From Coenobita brevimanus (lineage: Eukaryota; Arthropoda; Malacostraca; Decapoda; Coenobitidae): a stretch of DNA of 64,000 bases. Numbering within the stretch: the stretch's first letter is position 1; the number at the start of each line of letters is the position of its first letter. This document shows positions 34,028 to 43,745 of the stretch, in pieces. The stretch is from assembly GCA_032717465.1 (NCBI GenBank), contig CM064658.1:8162395-8226394 (forward strand), in the 5' to 3' direction. The translations under genes and the position numbers were made by a program. A model generated the notes under the pieces. That model ran no database searches. It saw nothing but the letters and a program-made list of their open reading frames with translations, and was not told where the DNA came from.

Positions 34028-34139
34028 GGGTCTGAGGGCAAAGCCCCCAGGTAGGTTAGGTTGGTGGGATTGTCAGTAAAGAAACTGCTGTGAGTGTCTG
34101 GGCAGCTTCCTTAAATACCCTAAAATTGTTAAAAATTTG

Positions 34140-34575
34140 TTTGTTCTATTAACAAACCTGCCATTACAAATAAACTACCTCTCCTGCAGGTACCGCAAGA
34201 AGGAATGTTGCATCCCTTGCATTATTTTACAGATACCGTACATGTATTTTTTTTGGCAAATGCTCAGACGAAGTTGCGTCCATGGTGCCACCTCTCCATG
34301 CCTTCCCTCGTGCTACTCAGGCATCTGGTAGCCCTTATGACTGAAATGTCACTCAGCCATATTGCAGAACTTCTGCCTATCAGAATTCTTTCATTCCCCG
34401 AACTGCATCTCTCTGGAACTCGCTTCCCCAGAGTTGTTTCCCTCCAAATTTCAACTCACAGCTGTTCAAGTCTAACTGTTACAGATATTTTATGAACAGA
34501 GGACACCAGTAACCTGGTGTATGGATTATTATTTTTGTATTAATTTATTTTTTCTTCCGTTATTATTAAAAAAAG
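34140..34575 (+). mobile_element. Jockey-like LINE, 3' end fragment
   Basis: It shares AATAAACTACCTCTCC, GAAGGAATGTTGCATCC, TGCATTATTTTACAGAT and the ending TTTTATGAACAGAGGACA with the longer copy at 42727-43745. Broken frames read like the end of a non-LTR polymerase (LWNSLPRV, SLTVTDIL). It finishes in an A-rich stretch near 34566. Confidence 0.7.
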
Positions 34576-34652
34576 CACAGTACATTGTGCAGTCTACAAG
34601 CATTTATTATTATCATTATTATTATTATTATTATTTATTTATTTATTTTTTT
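34545..34652. repeat. (ATT)n-rich low-complexity sequence
   Basis: TATTATTATTATTATTATTT and TTTATTTATTTTTTTA lie around 34605-34652. Confidence 0.8.
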
Positions 34653-34891
34653 ATGCATCCAACTCTGGGCATAGGCTTCACAGCCTGCTCCCAAAGCCCA
34701 GTAGTCTTCGTACATGCCATACATCTCTATATATCACGATTTCGGCACTAACACCCTCTGTCTATATTGAATACATGCTAGGGCTATCTCATATAGGACT
34801 GGTATTAGCGGGGGTATTTCTATGACATATTGGCAGGTCTTCTGATAGGTTCGTAAAGTTTGCTTTATGAAATTCAGATCCTCAAAATGTT

Positions 34892-34980
34892 CCCTGCCCC
34901 AGCCGGGTTTCGAACCTGGGTACATTAGGACTGCAGGCCACCTTTGTACTGGTTCAGCCACTGCCTCTGCCATCTGTGGT
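34892..34980 (-). mobile_element. tRNA-derived SINE or tRNA pseudogene
   Basis: On the minus strand GTGGCTGAACCAGT (box A-like) is followed by GGTTCGAAACCC (a good box B). The intervening 37 bases suit a tRNA fold, but no matching acceptor stem was seen. A nuclear tRNA gene is unlikely. Confidence 0.6.
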
Positions 34981-35364
34981 ACATATTGTACTAAAGTTAC
35001 TTTCCTTAAAAACATGAGAATGTAAGAAGACGGATGGAATTGTTCTGACTATGTGGTAGTTTTATTTATTTATATTTTTGTTCAGCTATATTTTTTTCTT
35101 TTCCATTTTTTATTTTTTTTTATATTTTTTTTTTTTAATATCAGGGTTTGTTTCAGTTGCTGGTAAGTAAAATTGTTGGAGTTTAGCCAGATTTAACTGC
35201 TTAGGTGTTTCCTCAACAACATATCCAGATTGCTTTAATTGTCACTAGGATTTATGTGATACATCTGTAACCAGACGTCATAATTCTGTAAGGAGTGGTT
35301 GTTGTCATTGAGTTAATTGTTTTTCAGGTAATAACCCTCTGCCAACCCATATTTTTACATGTAG

Positions 35365-35425
35365 GGAACATGTATGGGTTGGTTATATGGTTACCACTCT
35401 GCATTGTAAATGGTTTCCTGACTTG
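35365..35425 (+). repeat. R2 dispersed repeat fragment
   Basis: GGTTGGTTATATGGTTACCACTCTGCATTGTAAATGGTTTCCTG matches the second part of the 2180-2605 repeat. Confidence 0.7.
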
Positions 35426-35740
35426 CCTGATGTTAGTGTGCATAACATACCAGAGTGTATCAGTAGCCAGTTTGTTTTCATCTGATGGAACATTGCCACT
35501 CCCACAACTTGTGTATTAAGTCATGGTTGTGTGAAACTGAATGAGCCTTAGTTATGACAGGAATGAGTCTCCTCAGTTAATAGTCTGATTTACAATGCTT
35601 GGCCGTCAGCAAAGCTGGAAAGGGAAAACTGATCTTTGTCATCAGATAACAAACATACTTGCAGCAAATCTGTTAAAGCTCATGCTGATTATTACCATAA
35701 TTTGTTACCCATGTTTTTGTTATTATTATTGTTTATTATT

Positions 35741-35920
35741 AGCAACGTTGTGTCTGGTTAGTACTTGGATGGGTGACCACCTGGGAACACCAGATGCTGT
35801 TGGCATCCCTACGTGTCAAGTGGGGTTGGTGGAGGATTAGTGCCCCTCCCTGTAAAACAGTTAACTCTAAGCCGTTGGCCACCCCGTTTGGGATACATGG
35901 CGTCTGGCAATGAATGAATG
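35741..35920 (+). mobile_element. 5S rRNA-derived SINE with a LINE-type tail
   Basis: Bases 35741-35804 match the 3' half of animal 5S rRNA, including CTGGTTAGTACTTGGATGGG and GACCACCTGGGAACACCAG, so the intermediate element and box C of the internal promoter are kept and box A is lost. A unique body follows (CCCTACGTGTCAAGTGGGG). The 3' end from 35876 (GGCCACCCCGTTTGGGAT ... GGCGTCTGGCAATG) is nearly the same as the end of the RTE-like LINE in this window, followed by a GAAT tail. This is the pattern of a SINE mobilised by a partner LINE. It could also be a chance fusion, but a second copy of body plus tail exists at 36128-36745. Confidence 0.72.
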
Positions 35921-36045
35921 AAAAAATTAGTTATTTTTAATATCATTATTATTATCATTCTTTTTCTGTGCCTGCCCTCCTCTCTTCCTATTTCTCCCAT
36001 CTTTCCTGTCACTACTTAATGCTTTTCTTTCCATTACAGGTGGCT

Positions 36046-36127
36046 TTACATTGAGTGACAAGCCAAATGGTTTCCTTTAAGCCAAGAAACCATTTACAGC
36101 GCTGGATGATAACCATATAACCAAACC
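36046..36127 (-). repeat. R2 dispersed repeat, reverse copy
   Basis: GAGTGACAAGCCAAATGGTTTCC...AACCATATAACC is the reverse complement of the R2 part of the composite repeat. Confidence 0.7.
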
Positions 36128-36745
36128 ATATGTGCTCCCTACGTGTCAAGTGGGTTGGTGGAGGGTTAGTGCCCCTCCCTGTAAAACAAATACAGTAGTC
36201 ACTCTAATATCCGGACGCCCAATATCCGAACATCTCCACTATCCGGACATAAGAATGTTTCATACTGTACTTTTTTCCATACTATACTTACCTCATTTCA
36301 CTCTTTAATGTCCATTATTGGTGTGAATAGGGTGTTAGGAGCTATGCATGTGCAGTAGGAAGGTGTTTTTCTGAGTTAGGCTAGGTTAGGGTCCATGAGT
36401 ACCTGTCCAGGAGCCAGTCACCAGAATGTTTATTATTGTATGAACCTACTTCTAAACCCTCATTTTATGTTTCTTTTGCATTTATTTCAGTCATTTATGT
36501 GCCTTATTGGTGTGATTTGGGTCTTAAATAGGTGCTATGCATGTCCAGAGGGAGTTGTATAGGTGTTTCTCTGAGTTAGGGTCCATAAGTACAAGTCCAT
36601 AAGCTGGGGCTCAATATCCGGACAGAACCAATATCCGGACCTACCTATGGCTCTATTACGTCGGATATTGGAGTGATTACTGTAACTCAGAGTCAAATGG
36701 CCACCCCGTACAGGATTATGGCGTCTGGCAATAGATAATAGGTAG
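36128..36745 (+). mobile_element. SINE copy 2 (no 5S head), split by a Tigger MITE
   Basis: The body GCTCCCTACGTGTCAAGTGGG...CCCTGTAAAACAAA is at 36128-36190 and the tail GGCCACCCCGTACAGGATTATGG...CTGGCAATAGATAA at about 36695-36745. The inserted element at 36193-36682 splits it at a TA. The 5S-like head is absent, so the copy is 5'-truncated. Confidence 0.72.
36193..36682. mobile_element. Tigger deletion derivative (490-bp MITE)
   Basis: It begins CAGTAGTCACTCTAATATCC and ends with the inverse, GATATTGGAGTGATTACTG, with TA on both sides (36191-36192 and 36683-36684). Both ends match the autonomous-type Tigger at 50799-53847: CGCCCAATATCCGAACATC on one side, GGCTCTATTACGTCGGATATT on the other. 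The transposase has been lost. Confidence 0.88.
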
Positions 36746-36759
36746 AATATTATTATTAT

Positions 36760-36950
36760 GTGAGTGAGGTGGAGGGGGGGAGAGGGAGGGGGAAGCCAAG
36801 GATGAGATGGAGGGATGGGGTGGAGAGGTATATGAGAGAGGGGGGTGTGAGTTGGGAGCAGGGCAGTGCAATGGCGGGGGACAGGGCAACGTGGAGGCAA
36901 CTTGTTTGTGGCCACCCCGTATGGGATTGAGGCGTCTGGCAATAGATAGA
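36760..36950 (+). mobile_element. RTE-like LINE, 3' tail fragment with target duplication
   Basis: TGAGTGAGGTGGAGGGGGGG to GGCGTCTGGCAATAGATAGAT is the LINE 3' end. The duplicated target AATATTATTATTAT is present at 36746-36759 and again right after the tail. Confidence 0.82.
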
Positions 36951-36984
36951 TAATATTATTATTATTATTGTATTACTGGTATTA

Positions 36985-37410
36985 TTATCTATACATCCAT
37001 CATCCATCCAATGTTGCCCCATGAGGAGCGTAAGAGCCCGGGGCTAGGCAAGTTGGTCCTGGCAGTTAAGGTGAGAGTGACCAGCCTCACCCATCCCTGA
37101 GTGGTAATACATGAGCAGTTAACTCCAGCCACCCCTTGGATATAAACCTGCACTGGCTCAGTCGAACTGGAGCACTGTAAGTACTCACTAAACACCCAGG
37201 CACCATAATTTGGTTATATGGTTACCACCCAGCATAGTAAATGGTGTACAGGAAACCATTTGGCTTGTCACTCATTGTAGAGACACCCATAGACAGAAGG
37301 AAGACAAAAGAATGAAGGAAAGAAAGATGGAAGAGGGAGTGTAAAGTCAGTTGTGGGCAGAAGGAAGAGGAAAGAATGAAGGAAAGGAAGACAAATGAGG
37401 AAGGAAGGAA
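36985..37410 (+). repeat. Dispersed composite repeat R1+R2, copy 2
   Basis: It matches 2180-2605 over its whole length, including the duplicated purine-rich GGCAGAAGGAAGAGGAAAG end part. A purine-rich stretch continues to about 37440. Confidence 0.75.
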
Positions 37411-37591
37411 GAGAGGAAAGGGCAGACACCCAAAGCAGCACTTAATTGAGTGAGTGGATGGTGAGTGGCCCTACCTATAGGCTTTCTATTTTATGAAGGT
37501 GGTTTGGGTGGGGCCGCCTAAGACCTCACACCGCTAGTTCTGTTGCCACATCGCTGCCACACCCGTGCTTCTCTCTCTCATATGTTAATTA

Positions 37592-39971
37592 CAGTAATCC
37601 CTCCAATATCTGACGTAATAGAGCCATAGGCAGGTCCGGATAGTGATCCTGTCCGGATATTGGGCCCCAGCTTATGGACTTGAACTTATGGATGCTAACT
37701 CAGAGAAACACCTATACAACTCCCTCTGGACATGCATAGCACCTATTTAAGACCCAAATCACACCAATAAGGCACATAAAAAACTGAAATAAATGCAAAA
37801 GAAGCATAAAAGGAGGTTTTTGAGGTAGGTTCATACAATATTCAACATTCTGGGTACTTACAAGTCCCTGGCTCCTGGACTGGTACTTATGGACCCTAAC
37901 CTAGCCTAACTCAGAAAAACACCTTCCTACTGCACATGCAGAGCTCCTAACACCCTATTCACACCAATAAAGGACATTAAAGAGTGAAATGAGGTGTTTG
38001 AGGTAAGTATAGTATGGAAAAAAGTACAGTATGAAACATTCTGCCTACTTACAGCAAGTCCATGGCCATCTCGATGAATAACCACCTCCTCTCGGACTCT
38101 GACAGTAAGAAGGATTTCCTGAAGCACTTGCAGTACACTGTTCATGAAGTCTTGCACTGAACTTAGTTAATCGCACTCAGAAGTCCGTTCTCTTCACAGT
38201 GCGCACTCTTGTCTAACTTATGCTCCATTGTAACATACTAAGTGTTGCACTCTGCACTTTAACTTTTCCCACTCTTCTAACCATTTTCTAAAGCAAAAAC
38301 AAACAAGTCTATACGTTAAATTTAGTTCAAAAATTGTCTTTTCACTCACAACTGTAAATCCTTAACACAACGCACATTTTTTTTTCACTGCACAACACTG
38401 TAAATTCCCGTGTGGTCTAGTGGAGAAGTTCTTGCTGTTTAATCACTGTCAGAGTCCGAGAGTATCACTGGCAGGTGACCTAGGGGTGCGTTGCTGGGTC
38501 GTGGTGATGGCGTACCCACTGCAGACGACTCTGAAGATAGATGCAAACTCACGTCGAGCGGTGACTCCACCGTGGCTGATGTGCTGGGCTGTGGCTCGGA
38601 GCATGAGGGCCCGTCTTGGGGAGGCAATGGAGTGGAGCCAGGGCTGGGCATAGCAGGTGTCACGGGCCTGAAAAAACTGTCAATCGTTGATTGACGCAGG
38701 AATGACAATTCTGACGATTGATGATGCGCTGCCTGAAAGCACGCACTTCCTCCATGAGTCCCAAGGGCCCCATCTCCCTGTCGCAGCCCGGGTGTTCCAG
38801 GTAGTCGAGAACGAACTCTAGGTGTTCCCGGAGTGCGCTTAGCTTGGGGATGGCTGGAGTTGTGTCATGCCGAGAGGAGTCCGCATCATCGTCGCCGTCC
38901 TCGTCAGAATCTTCAAGCTGGGTACTGACTCCTGCAACTGAAGATGCGATCTCGATATCAGACAGGGTCTGATACCCAGGATCGCCTTCGTCGTCATCCA
39001 ACCACTCACGCACATCGTCCACATCAACATCGTCGCCATGCGTACGTGGACATGCATGGAAGTCATCCACGTCAAAACCTAGGAAATCGTACTCCACATC
39101 CATTCCGAGAAGCAGACGAGACCAACCATTTTCTAGTCTTGACAGGGACTTCCTTCCATGCGCTGGCCCAGTTGTAGATTGCAGACTTGATGTTGTAGCG
39201 GCGAAGGTTTTCCAAAGTCCGCTGGCCTCGCGTGTCCTGTCCCTCCCTGCGGTCCTCCTCATCCTCGAGAACAACCATCACCTCGTCCAGGAACTTCCTT
39301 AGGTATAGGCGCTTTGTTGCCACGATCACTCCTTGGTCCATTGGTTGGATGAGAGCAGTCGTATTAGGTGGCAGAAACATGCACCTAATCCGGCCATTCT
39401 CAGCCACCAAGTCCTTGTCGCATGGGTGGGCAGGTGCATTGTCGAGGAGAAGGAGGGCCTTTACCTGGTGGCACGGGATTCCCAGTGTTTCCGTCTGGTA
39501 ATGTATGACCTCCTTGACAAAGTGGCAGTGGAACCAGTCTTTGAAGATCTGGGCTGTAAACCATGCCTTCAAAGAATGGTACCAGACAACAGGAAGGACA
39601 TCCATCACCCCACGAAGACACCGAGGCTGCTTTGCATGGCCAACAATAACGGGCTTAAGCTGTTGCATGCCGTTAGTATTGGCTCAACACAAAGCAGATA
39701 TCTGTTCCTTGGAGAGCATGCACTTCCGATGAGAGACAGGCGGAAAGTGGGGAGGATGTAGGGGCGCTCTAGCGGACGTCGGAGGAATGACGCGCCACAA
39801 CAAAGCTGTCCCGCACCCCGCGTGCCAAGTTCAAATTACGAGCAGGGAAAAATCTTTTTTTTTTTTTTTGCGGTTGTTGGACCATTTTGGGAATATTGGA
39901 TCCCGGGATGATTATGTCCGGTTAGTGGGGATGTTCAGATATTGGACGTTCGGATATTAGAGGGATTACTT
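37592..39971 (-). mobile_element. Tigger (pogo) element, copy 1, internally deleted
   Basis: The left end CAGTAATCCCTCCAATATC follows TA (37590-37591). The right end GATATTAGAGGGATTACT at 39952-39970 has lost its final G and the TA. About 715 bases present in the other copies, covering the promoter-proximal start, DNA-binding domain and first part of the catalytic domain, are missing near 39738. Confidence 0.87.
38439..39738 (-). pseudogene. Tigger transposase remnant, copy 1
   Basis: The remaining part of a pogo/Tigger transposase. It has the DDE core with LLLLDNAPAHPCDKD and the segment LPPNTTALIQPMDQGVIVATK, then an acidic region (DSDEDGDDDADSS), and the PIP-box-like QSTIDSFF at 38670-38693, ending DSDSD. 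The N-terminal CENP-B-like helix-turn-helix and first catalytic aspartate are deleted, and a frameshift lies near 39120-39150. It cannot act on its own but could be moved in trans while the ends survived. Confidence 0.85.
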
Positions 39972-40360
39972 CTGTTTTTATTTTCTTTATTTTTTCTCTT
40001 GTTTTGAATTTTGATGGGCAAGCTTCCATGGCGGGAGACTGACCGAGTATGAGACGCACACACAAGGCTATCTCCCATGTCACTCCACTTGACAATGTCG
40101 CAAAAGCAATGCTGACAAGTCTTACCGGATTTACACTATACTGTAGATTTTTTAAATTACATCTATACAGAGCATGTAAAATTCATTTATAAGTAGTTAC
40201 TAACTTAAAATAGGAGATGGAGAGAGAGGTGAGCAGGTGTAATTACATGTGTGTTGCGGCGGTGATGTGTCAACAGAGCTAGTGGTGTGAGGTCTTGGGC
40301 TGCCGGTCTTAGGCTGCCCCACCCAAACTGCCTTCATAAAATAGAACGACAATATCTCAA

Positions 40361-40461
40361 ATTATTATTATTATTATTTTTATTATCATTATTATTATTT
40401 TTATTATTAATATTATTATTACCATTTTGTAGTTATTATTATTATTATTATTATTATTTAT
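40361..40461. repeat. (ATT)n microsatellite
   Basis: Imperfect TTA/ATT repeats. Confidence 0.9.
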
Positions 40462-40534
40462 ATTTGTTGGATAATGTAGCTAATAGGAGGCATGTAGTGT
40501 GTAAATGTGGATGTTATGCTTGTGGGGTGGAGTC

Positions 40535-40635
40535 AGGATTGCAGGGTCTTGAATTGTGGGTGAATGAGAGTGAGGCCCATTTAATTGAACAGAGTCTTGG
40601 TTCTTTTCTGTTTATATATATATATTGTTTCCTGG
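40535..40635 (+). mobile_element. LINE 3' UTR fragment
   Basis: GTCTTGAATTGTGGGTGAATGAGAGTGAGGCCCATTTAATTG resembles the 3' untranslated part at 46029-46080 and 47355-47440. Confidence 0.5.
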
Positions 40636-40642
40636 ACTGAAG

Positions 40643-41345
40643 TAGAGCTGTACCGATGTATCGGTATCTGGTATTGGCCCATTATTAGAGTATGGGTATC
40701 GAAATCGGTATTGGCTGATTTTCTGCCGATACTACAGATGCATAAAAGGAATTTCATGCGTAGTATATCATTCACTGGAAGTTATTTTGTTAAACACAAT
40801 TTGGATCTTTTATAGGAATGAAAAATAAATTGGACATGTGGAGAGAATGGAGAATGAAAGACTGACTAAGAGGGTGTATGTAGGTGAGGTGGAGGGAGGG
40901 AGAGGGAGGGGTAGACCGAGGATGAAGTGGAGGGATGGAGTTGAGAGGTATATGAGGGAGGGGGGGGTGAGTTGGGGGGAGGGTAGTCAAATGGTGGATG
41001 ACAGAGCGACTTGGAGGTGTTTTGTCTGTGGCCACCCTTTGCGGGATTAGGGCGTCGGGCTATAGATAGATAGATAGAAAAATAAATTATTGGTATTATC
41101 CAATTATTTAGTATCATATTATTTTGAGTACATGGTGTGTAGTAAAACAGTACATTCTTTGATAATGAGCCACATCTGCCACCATGGACATGTACAAGGC
41201 AGGCTGGTAGCCTCGCATCAGCGGCTCAGGGTCCTGCTATGGCCCTCAGATGGCAGGCACCACCCTTCCTCACTGATATCGATATCTGTCCAATTTTGTG
41301 ATATCGGTATCGGTCAGAATTTTGGTACTGGTACTTCTCCAGACT
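40643..41345. mobile_element. Possible hAT-type MITE, split by a LINE tail
   Basis: The left end TAGAGCTGTACCGATGTATC and the right-side GATATCGGTATCGGTCAG resemble the TAG..GCTGCACCGAT ends of hAT MITEs. The exact right end and the 8-bp duplication were not found. A LINE fragment (40832-41076) interrupts it. Confidence 0.4.
40832..41076 (+). mobile_element. RTE-like LINE, 3' fragment with 12-bp target duplication
   Basis: The insertion is flanked by perfect GAAAAATAAATT copies (40820-40831 and 41077-41088). It encodes the end of RT (GHVERMENERLTKRVYVGE) and finishes GGCCACCC...GGGCTATAGATAGATAGATA. It therefore defines the 3' end of the LINE as a TAGA tail. Confidence 0.92.
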
Positions 41346-41395
41346 GAACCTCATTGGTAGGTGGTGGCACCCATGATCCACTCACTCAGTGTAGA

Positions 41396-41490
41396 GATGC
41401 CATATGATCTCTACACTGAGTGACAAGCCAAATGGTTTCCTGTACCCGGGAACCATTTACTGCACAGGGTGGTAACCATATAACCGGGGT
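41396..41490 (-). repeat. R2 dispersed repeat, reverse copy
   Basis: GAGTGACAAGCCAAATGGTTTCCTG...GGTGGTAACCATATAACC matches R2 in reverse. It lies just upstream of the LINE endonuclease region. Confidence 0.7.
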
Positions 41491-41589
41491 TTCTGGCAGG
41501 GTTAAGTGTCCCCCAGATTCCCCTATCCAAAATCATTTAATCATGGCAGTCGTTTCAGAGAGCCTCGGAGGGCCCAATACCTGCCCAGG

Positions 41590-42390
41590 GCCTCAACCAA
41601 ATGAGCAGATTCGTGTGGCCATGTGGAATGTGAGAGGTGTGAATGAGGAGAGCAAGAGGGTGGAAGTGGTGTATATGTTCAAGAGTGCGAGATATGCCGT
41701 GATGGCATTGTGTGAAATGAAGATGAAAGGGTGTAAAGAGGAGGAGTGGGAGGGTGTGAAATGTGTAAGATAGGGAATGAATTAGCGAGGAAGATGTAAG
41801 GAAGGAGTTGCTTTGTTGATGGATGAGGTGTGGCAGAATGGAATGAGAGACTATGTATGTGTCAGCTTGAGGTGTATATATGTTAAGTTCAAGTTTGAGA
41901 AGGTGAAAGTGGTAGTGATTGCAGCATATGCACTGTGTGAGGATGGGAATGAAAGAGAGAAAGACAGGTTTTGGGATGAGCTGAGTGAAGTAGTTGGAGA
42001 AATGCCCAGGAGCTATAAAGTGATTGTAATGGGGGATATGAAGGTAAGAGTAGGCACTGGTCCTGAGGATGACTTAATGGGTTGTTATGGAGTACCAGGA
42101 GAAAATGATAATGGGAAGAGACTAAAGGATATGTGTCAGGAGAGGAGGTTGTGCATTTATAATTTGTATTTAAACACAGAGATGCACATAAATATATATG
42201 TTATAGAGGGAACGAGGATCGTGTTGAAAGAAGCCTGATTGATTACGTGCTTGTAGAGAGGTCGATGATGGGAATGGTTGCTGATCCAAGGGCCGTGAGA
42301 GGACGATGTGGAGGTCTGTTAGATCATATGATTGTAGTATGCAAGATCAAGCTGAGGGGAGTGAGGTGGATTAGGAGAGAGAGGAGGAGT
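41590..42390 (+). pseudogene. LINE 2, APE-type endonuclease region
   Basis: Two open pieces (41420-41773 and 41813-42238) and later broken sequence encode an apurinic-type endonuclease. Features are MWNVRGVNEESK at the start, ALCEMKM (catalytic E region), VIVMGDMKVRVG (usual form GDFNARVG) and GLLDHMIVV (usual form SDH). Such enzymes nick the target for LINE insertion. Stops (41771-41773 and others) and frameshifts disable it. The RT part resumes at 43746 after a nested LINE. Confidence 0.8.
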
Positions 42391-42726
42391 CAGGGAGAAA
42401 GACTGAAAGTTTAGAAGCTTAGGATCAAAGAAATGGCAGATGATTACGGGACCAAAGTAGAGGAGGAGTTAGAATTAGTGAATTGGAATTAAATGGATCT
42501 GGGCAGTCTGTGGAATGCATATAGGGATTGCTGAGTTAGGAATGCTAAAGCGGTGTTTGGTGTGGCAAGAGTAACAACAAAGAAGAAAGGTACAGCATGG
42601 TGAGATGAGGAGGTAAAGAGAGCGGTGGAGGAAAAAAGGAAGAAATGGCTAAAGTGGTTACAGGACAGGGGTTCAGTTGAAATAAGTTAATATGTTGAAG
42701 GAGGTAAATGATGATCTAGGAAGAAA

Positions 42727-43745
42727 AATGTTTGCGAACTACTCTGAAAATAGAAAGTTATTCAGTTCTGGCACCAACCCTATTCCTGGTTCATATTAAT
42801 GATCTCATATCTGTCACTCACAGTCCCATCCATTCATATGCAGATGACTCAACTCTTCATTCACACTCAGACACCCATTTACAAAGTCTGATATCTCTAA
42901 CTCTCAACTCAGTACAGCCATCTCCATAAATCAAGACTTATCTATGATCAGTGAATAGGGACAAAACAACCTTGTCTCACATAATGCCAGTAAAAAATTT
43001 ATACAATTTACTGATAGACAGGTATTGCCAGATTTGTATATTACCTTCAATGTTACAAATATTCCCATCTCCAAAAGTATTGAAATTCTTAGTGTCTCAC
43101 TTAAGTGCCCTCAGCTGGATCTCTCATGTCAGATCACTTGCTAAAACTACCTCAAAGAAACTTGGATTATTGTACAGAGTCCGTAACTTCTTCACTGACG
43201 AGCAGTTGTAAGTCATGTGCACTCTCAGCTTGAATACTACTCACCCTTGTGGAATGGATGTGGAGAGGTTGCATTAAAAACTACTAGACAAAATTCAGAA
43301 CAAAGCTGTTAGAATTATAAATAACCCTGCTATACTAATAAACTACCTCCCCTACAAGTAGGAAGGAATGTTGCCTCCTTTGCATTATTTTACAGATATT
43401 TTTATAGCAAATGCTCAGATGAAGTTGCGTGCATTGTGCCACCTCTCCATGCCTTCCATCATGCTACACGGGCATCTGGTAGCGCTCATGAGTTGACTGT
43501 CACATTAGCATATTGCAGAACTTCTGCCTATCAGAATTCTTTCATTTCCCGAACCGCATCTCTGTGGAACTTGCTTCCCCAGAGTTGTTTCCTTCAAAAC
43601 TTCAACCTACAGCTGTTCAAGTCTAACTGTTACATATATTTTATGAACAGAGGACATCAATAATGTGGTGTATGGAGTATTTTTTTTTTATTCATTTGTT
43701 TTTCCTTCCTCTGTTCTGTTAAAAAAAAAAAAAAAAAAAAAAAAA
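42727..43745 (+). mobile_element. Jockey-like LINE, 5'-truncated, nested in LINE 2
   Basis: It begins inside RT with SVLAPTLFLVHINDLISV and the active-site-like HSYADDSTLHS. It continues through the thumb-like ISHVRSLAKTTSKKLGLLYRVRNFF to the C-terminal SFISRTASLWNLLPQS. It ends in a run of 25 A (43721-43745). Several stops break it. It differs in motif and tail from the RTE-like LINEs. It separates the endonuclease and RT parts of LINE 2 and is therefore younger. Confidence 0.82.

Noticed and set aside
34950..35520. Small frames such as 35295-35519 as host exons
   Set aside because: No splice sites, family motifs or conserved features were seen.
35741..35804. Functional 5S rRNA gene
   Set aside because: Only the 3' half is present and it is fused to a repeat body that recurs elsewhere.
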